A program made the position numbers and the translations under genes. Positions 61,601 through 64,000 of a stretch of DNA of 64,000 bases are shown here, piece after piece (the stretch's first letter is position 1; each line of letters begins with the position of its first letter). Under the pieces are notes generated by a model. That model ran no database searches, had not been told where the DNA came from, and saw nothing but the letters and a program-made list of their open reading frames with translations. This DNA comes from Streptomyces sp. CB02056 (lineage in GTDB: Bacteria; Actinomycetota; Actinomycetes; Streptomycetales; Streptomycetaceae). The stretch covers positions 1 through 64,000 of the forward strand of contig NZ_LIPD01000010.1 in assembly GCF_001905545.1 (NCBI RefSeq), read 5' to 3'.

Positions 61601-63184
61601 TCAGTGGCCCCGGCCGCCGCCCCGGGTGCCGCGCGGGCGGGTCAGGGTGAAGCGGTCGACCGGGACGAGGTCCCCGTACGGCCCGCTGACGGAGTAGTAG
61701 GTGACGCCGATCGTGGTCTGCCCGTTGCGCCCGCCCGGGTCGACGTCGAAGGAGGCGAAGCCGTACGGGTTGTCGGCGTCCCGGAAGGCGGACCAGGGGG
61801 CGTCCTCGATCACGTACACCGGCGGGCGCTTGCCGGTGGCCGGGTCGACGGCGCCGACGCCGGTGATCACCCGGGCCTTGGCGGGGCTGAAGAAGAGCTG
61901 GTTGGACGGAGCCGAGGTGCCGCCGCCGCCGATGACCATGTGGACGGTGCCCTTGGTGGTGTCGATGGTCTCGGTACCGGTGGAGACCGGGATCGGCGTG
62001 CGGGTGTCGGTCGGCTGCTGGCCGCGGATCGGGTGCGAGCGCTCGTAGTGGTGCTCGTGGCCGCAGACCACCAGGTCCACGCCGTACTTGTCGAACAGCG
62101 GCACCCAGGCCTCGCGGACGCCGAGGTCGGCGCCGTTGAACTTGTCGGCGGTGGAGATCACCACCTGGTGCATGCAGACCACGATCCAGTCGATCCCCGG
62201 GTCCGCGTTGGCCGCGATCAACTCCCGTTCCAGCCAGCGCTGCTGGGCGCCGCCGGAGTAGCCGTGGACGTAGCTGCTGCCGCCGTCCTGGTAGGCCACG
62301 TCGTCGTTGTTGAGGCTGATCACCCGCACCGAGCCGGCCGTGAACGAGTACCACAGGCCGCGCGTCTCCGCGTCGGAGCGGGCGTCCGGCAGCTCGAAGT
62401 ACGCCTGGTAGGCGCCGTAGCCGATCGGGCCGTTGCCCTTCTCGTTCTCGTGGTTGCCGGCCGCGGGCATCCAGGGGCGGTGGCGGGCCGAGCGGGTGTT
62501 GTTCTCGAACCAGTCGGACCAGGTGCGGACCCGGTCGGTGGCGATGTTCGCGTAGCAGAGGTCGCCGTTGAGCAGGTGGAACAGCGGGGCGATCCGCTCG
62601 ACCCCGGCGGTGGTGTCGCCGGCGGCGGGGCTGCCGAGGTTGTCGTTCACGTAGCCGTTGGCGGTCTTCTTGCCGAGGGTCGGGGTGCCCTGGTCGCCGA
62701 AGCTGGTGAAGGTGAAGGCGGACCGGCCGCGCGGGGCGGTGCGGACGGTGCCGAGTTCGGGGGTGGTGCCGTCGTGGACGGCGGCGTAGACGTAGTCCGT
62801 GTCGGCGCGCAGGCCGGTCAGCCGGGCGTGGTGCGTCTGGACCTCGGTGCCGGACGCGGCGTCCCGGTAGGTGCGGGTCGCGGCCTGGACCGTCCGGCCG
62901 AAGCCGCCGTTCGAAGTCCCGTACACCACCCGGGGGTTGCCGACGGACCGGGTGGTGTGCCAGGAGACCACCACCTCGCGGGAGGCGTCCGAGCCGAACT
63001 GGAGGTGGAGGCCGGCCACCCGCGGCGCGCCGGAGCGGTCCGGCCGCTGCCAGAGCACCGGGGAGGCGGCGGCGGGGGCGGCCGAGACGCCGGAGAGGGA
63101 CACGGCACCGCCGAGGCCGACGCCGGTCGCCCCGGCCAGGAGCCCGCGCCTGCTGACGGGGAGACGTCCACTGGAATCGTTCAT
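61601..63184 (-). CDS. Tat-exported purple acid phosphatase/metallophosphoesterase
   Basis: 527 aa. Twin-arginine signal (SRRGLLAGATGVGLGGAVSL), an N-terminal fibronectin-like domain (LHLQFGSDASREVVVSWHTT) and a metallophosphoesterase domain. Metal motifs are complete: FGDQG, LNGDLCYAN, GNHEN, CMHQV and GHEHHYERSHP. Exported folded; hydrolyses phosphomonoesters or diesters for phosphate supply. ATG 63184. Its opposite orientation within a histidine kinase/response regulator pair suggests insertion or control by that system. No obvious PHO box was noted upstream. Confidence 0.9.
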   Translation of the reverse strand: MNDSSGRLPVSRRGLLAGATGVGLGGAVSLSGVSAAPAAASPVLWQRPDRSGAPRVAGLHLQFGSDASREVVVSWHTTRSVGNPRVVYGTSNGGFGRTVQAATRTYRDAASGTEVQTHHARLTGLRADTDYVYAAVHDGTTPELGTVRTAPRGRSAFTFTSFGDQGTPTLGKKTANGYVNDNLGSPAAGDTTAGVERIAPLFHLLNGDLCYANIATDRVRTWSDWFENNTRSARHRPWMPAAGNHENEKGNGPIGYGAYQAYFELPDARSDAETRGLWYSFTAGSVRVISLNNDDVAYQDGGSSYVHGYSGGAQQRWLERELIAANADPGIDWIVVCMHQVVISTADKFNGADLGVREAWVPLFDKYGVDLVVCGHEHHYERSHPIRGQQPTDTRTPIPVSTGTETIDTTKGTVHMVIGGGGTSAPSNQLFFSPAKARVITGVGAVDPATGKRPPVYVIEDAPWSAFRDADNPYGFASFDVDPGGRNGQTTIGVTYYSVSGPYGDLVPVDRFTLTRPRGTRGGGRGH

Positions 63185-63272
63185 GGCGGCCAGCCCACCG
63201 GACGAAGGTGAACCGCGCCGGGTCCGCCGCGTGAACTTTCCCGTCCGTCACCCGTGCGTCACACTGCTGGGC

Positions 63273-63965
63273 GTGACGAGGACGAACGGCGACGGCCCGC
63301 GGGTGATCCGCACCCTGATCGCGGACGACCAGGAGGCCGTACGGCGCGGTGTGCGGCGGATCCTGACGGCCCAGCCGGACATCGAGGTGGTGGGCGAGGC
63401 GGCGGACGGGCTCGCCGCACTGGAGCTGGCGGCCGAACTGCGGCCGGACGTCGCGCTGGTGGACATCCGGATGCCGCGGATGGACGGACTGGAGCTGACC
63501 CGGCGGCTGGCCGGGCCGGGGGTGGCGGAGCCGGTGCGGGTCGTGGTGCTGACCACCTTCGACCTGGACGAGTACGTGTACCCGGCCCTGCGGCACGGGG
63601 CGTCCGGCTTCCTGCTGAAGCGTTCCGGCCCGTCCCTGCTGGCCGAGGCGGTGCGGGCGGCGGCGGACGGGGAGAGCCTGATCAGCCCGTCGGTCACCGT
63701 CCGGCTGCTGCGGCACGTGACGGCGCCGCGCCGCCCGGAGCGGCGGCGGCCGGCGCCGGTGGTGCCGCTGACCGAGCGGGAGGTGGAGATCGCCGGGCAC
63801 GTCGCGGCGGGCCGCACCAACGCGGACATCGCCGCGGAGCTGTTCATCTCGCCGGGGACGGTGAAGACCCACGTCGCCAGCGTCCAGCGCAAGCTCGGGG
63901 TGGCGAACCGGGTCGGGATCGCGGTGCACGCCTGGGAGATGGGCTGGGCGGCGCAGGAGCGGTAG
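63273..63965 (+). CDS. NarL/FixJ-family response regulator
   Basis: 230 aa. Receiver domain with IADDQEAVRRGV, phospho-acceptor D64 in VALVDIRMPRMDG, the VVVLTTFDLDEYVYPAL switch and FLLKRSGPS lysine; LuxR-type helix-turn-helix (LTEREVEIAGHVAAGRTNAD, IAAELFISPGTVKTHVASVQ, RKLGVANR). Full length. GTG 63273 is chosen because CACACT ends 7 nt before it (leaderless); GTG 63303 would also preserve the domain. The likely partner of the kinase at 60275. Confidence 0.9.
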   Translation: MTRTNGDGPRVIRTLIADDQEAVRRGVRRILTAQPDIEVVGEAADGLAALELAAELRPDVALVDIRMPRMDGLELTRRLAGPGVAEPVRVVVLTTFDLDEYVYPALRHGASGFLLKRSGPSLLAEAVRAAADGESLISPSVTVRLLRHVTAPRRPERRRPAPVVPLTEREVEIAGHVAAGRTNADIAAELFISPGTVKTHVASVQRKLGVANRVGIAVHAWEMGWAAQER

Positions 63966-64000
63966 CGGCGGTGCCGCGGAGACGGGTGCGCGCCCACGGG

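Overview
The window is a contiguous piece of a high-GC actinomycete chromosome, most likely from the Streptomycetaceae (Streptomyces or Kitasatospora). The grounds are the very high third-position GC, many GTG starts, many leaderless start codons placed 6-8 nt after a TANNNT-type -10, a Streptomyces-type rRNA operon end, an IdeR/DmdR-type iron box, and streptomycete-typical small proteins such as DUF5999. I see no prophage, insertion sequence, CRISPR array or biosynthetic megasynthase. The calls rest on reading the sequence and on remembered family knowledge; no database was searched.

Layout. 1-300: the end of an rrn operon (23S 3' end, 5S, terminator). 344-18652: a conserved block containing a CDP-alcohol phosphatidyltransferase, a mannose-1-phosphate guanylyltransferase fused to a degenerate phosphomannomutase, two DUF881 membrane proteins flanking the small basic protein Sbp, a GarA/OdhI-like FHA protein, two MerR-type regulators flanking a DUF151 protein, then SanA-like, DinB, an MFS pump, a PRC/DUF2382 protein, and gcvP behind a tandem glycine riboswitch. 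The order matches the Mycobacterium tuberculosis Rv1822-Rv1832 neighbourhood as I remember it, but lacks gcvH. 18771-26918: DUF5999, a glutamate-cysteine ligase family enzyme and its divergent neighbour, CPBP protease, HAD protein, MFS exporter, dienelactone hydrolase, GlcP-like glucose permease. 27036-38362: two FMN split-barrel proteins facing a MocR regulator, SGNH lipase, NDH-2, a HipA-like kinase coupled to DUF3037, MarR, a HelD-type RNA polymerase remodeller, purB. 38370-44052: DHA2 pump, LysM/M23 peptidase behind a c-di-AMP (ydaO) riboswitch, APC permease, iron-boxed DUF2470 protein.

44203-50471 is the most coherent metabolic module. One arm is kdgK-iclR-ridA. The divergent arm is a PLP deaminase, an N-acyl-D-amino-acid deacylase and KDPG aldolase, with each start overlapping the previous stop. 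Two GTTGC/GCAAC palindromes lie between the arms. The gene set fits deacetylation, deamination, phosphorylation and aldol cleavage of N-acetylglucosaminic acid, the C1-oxidised monomer made when lytic polysaccharide monooxygenases attack chitin.

50685-64000: a GH13 glucosidase, a DUF3533/YhgE-like membrane protein behind a 22-bp direct repeat, an APC permease/CoA-transferase operon ending in the remnant of an acyl-CoA dehydrogenase, a divergent FadR regulator with a Cache protein, a FhuF-like 2Fe-2S protein whose start lies in a perfect 17-bp inverted repeat, a secreted unknown protein, and a two-component pair (histidine kinase 60275, response regulator 63273) separated by an opposite-strand Tat-exported purple acid phosphatase.
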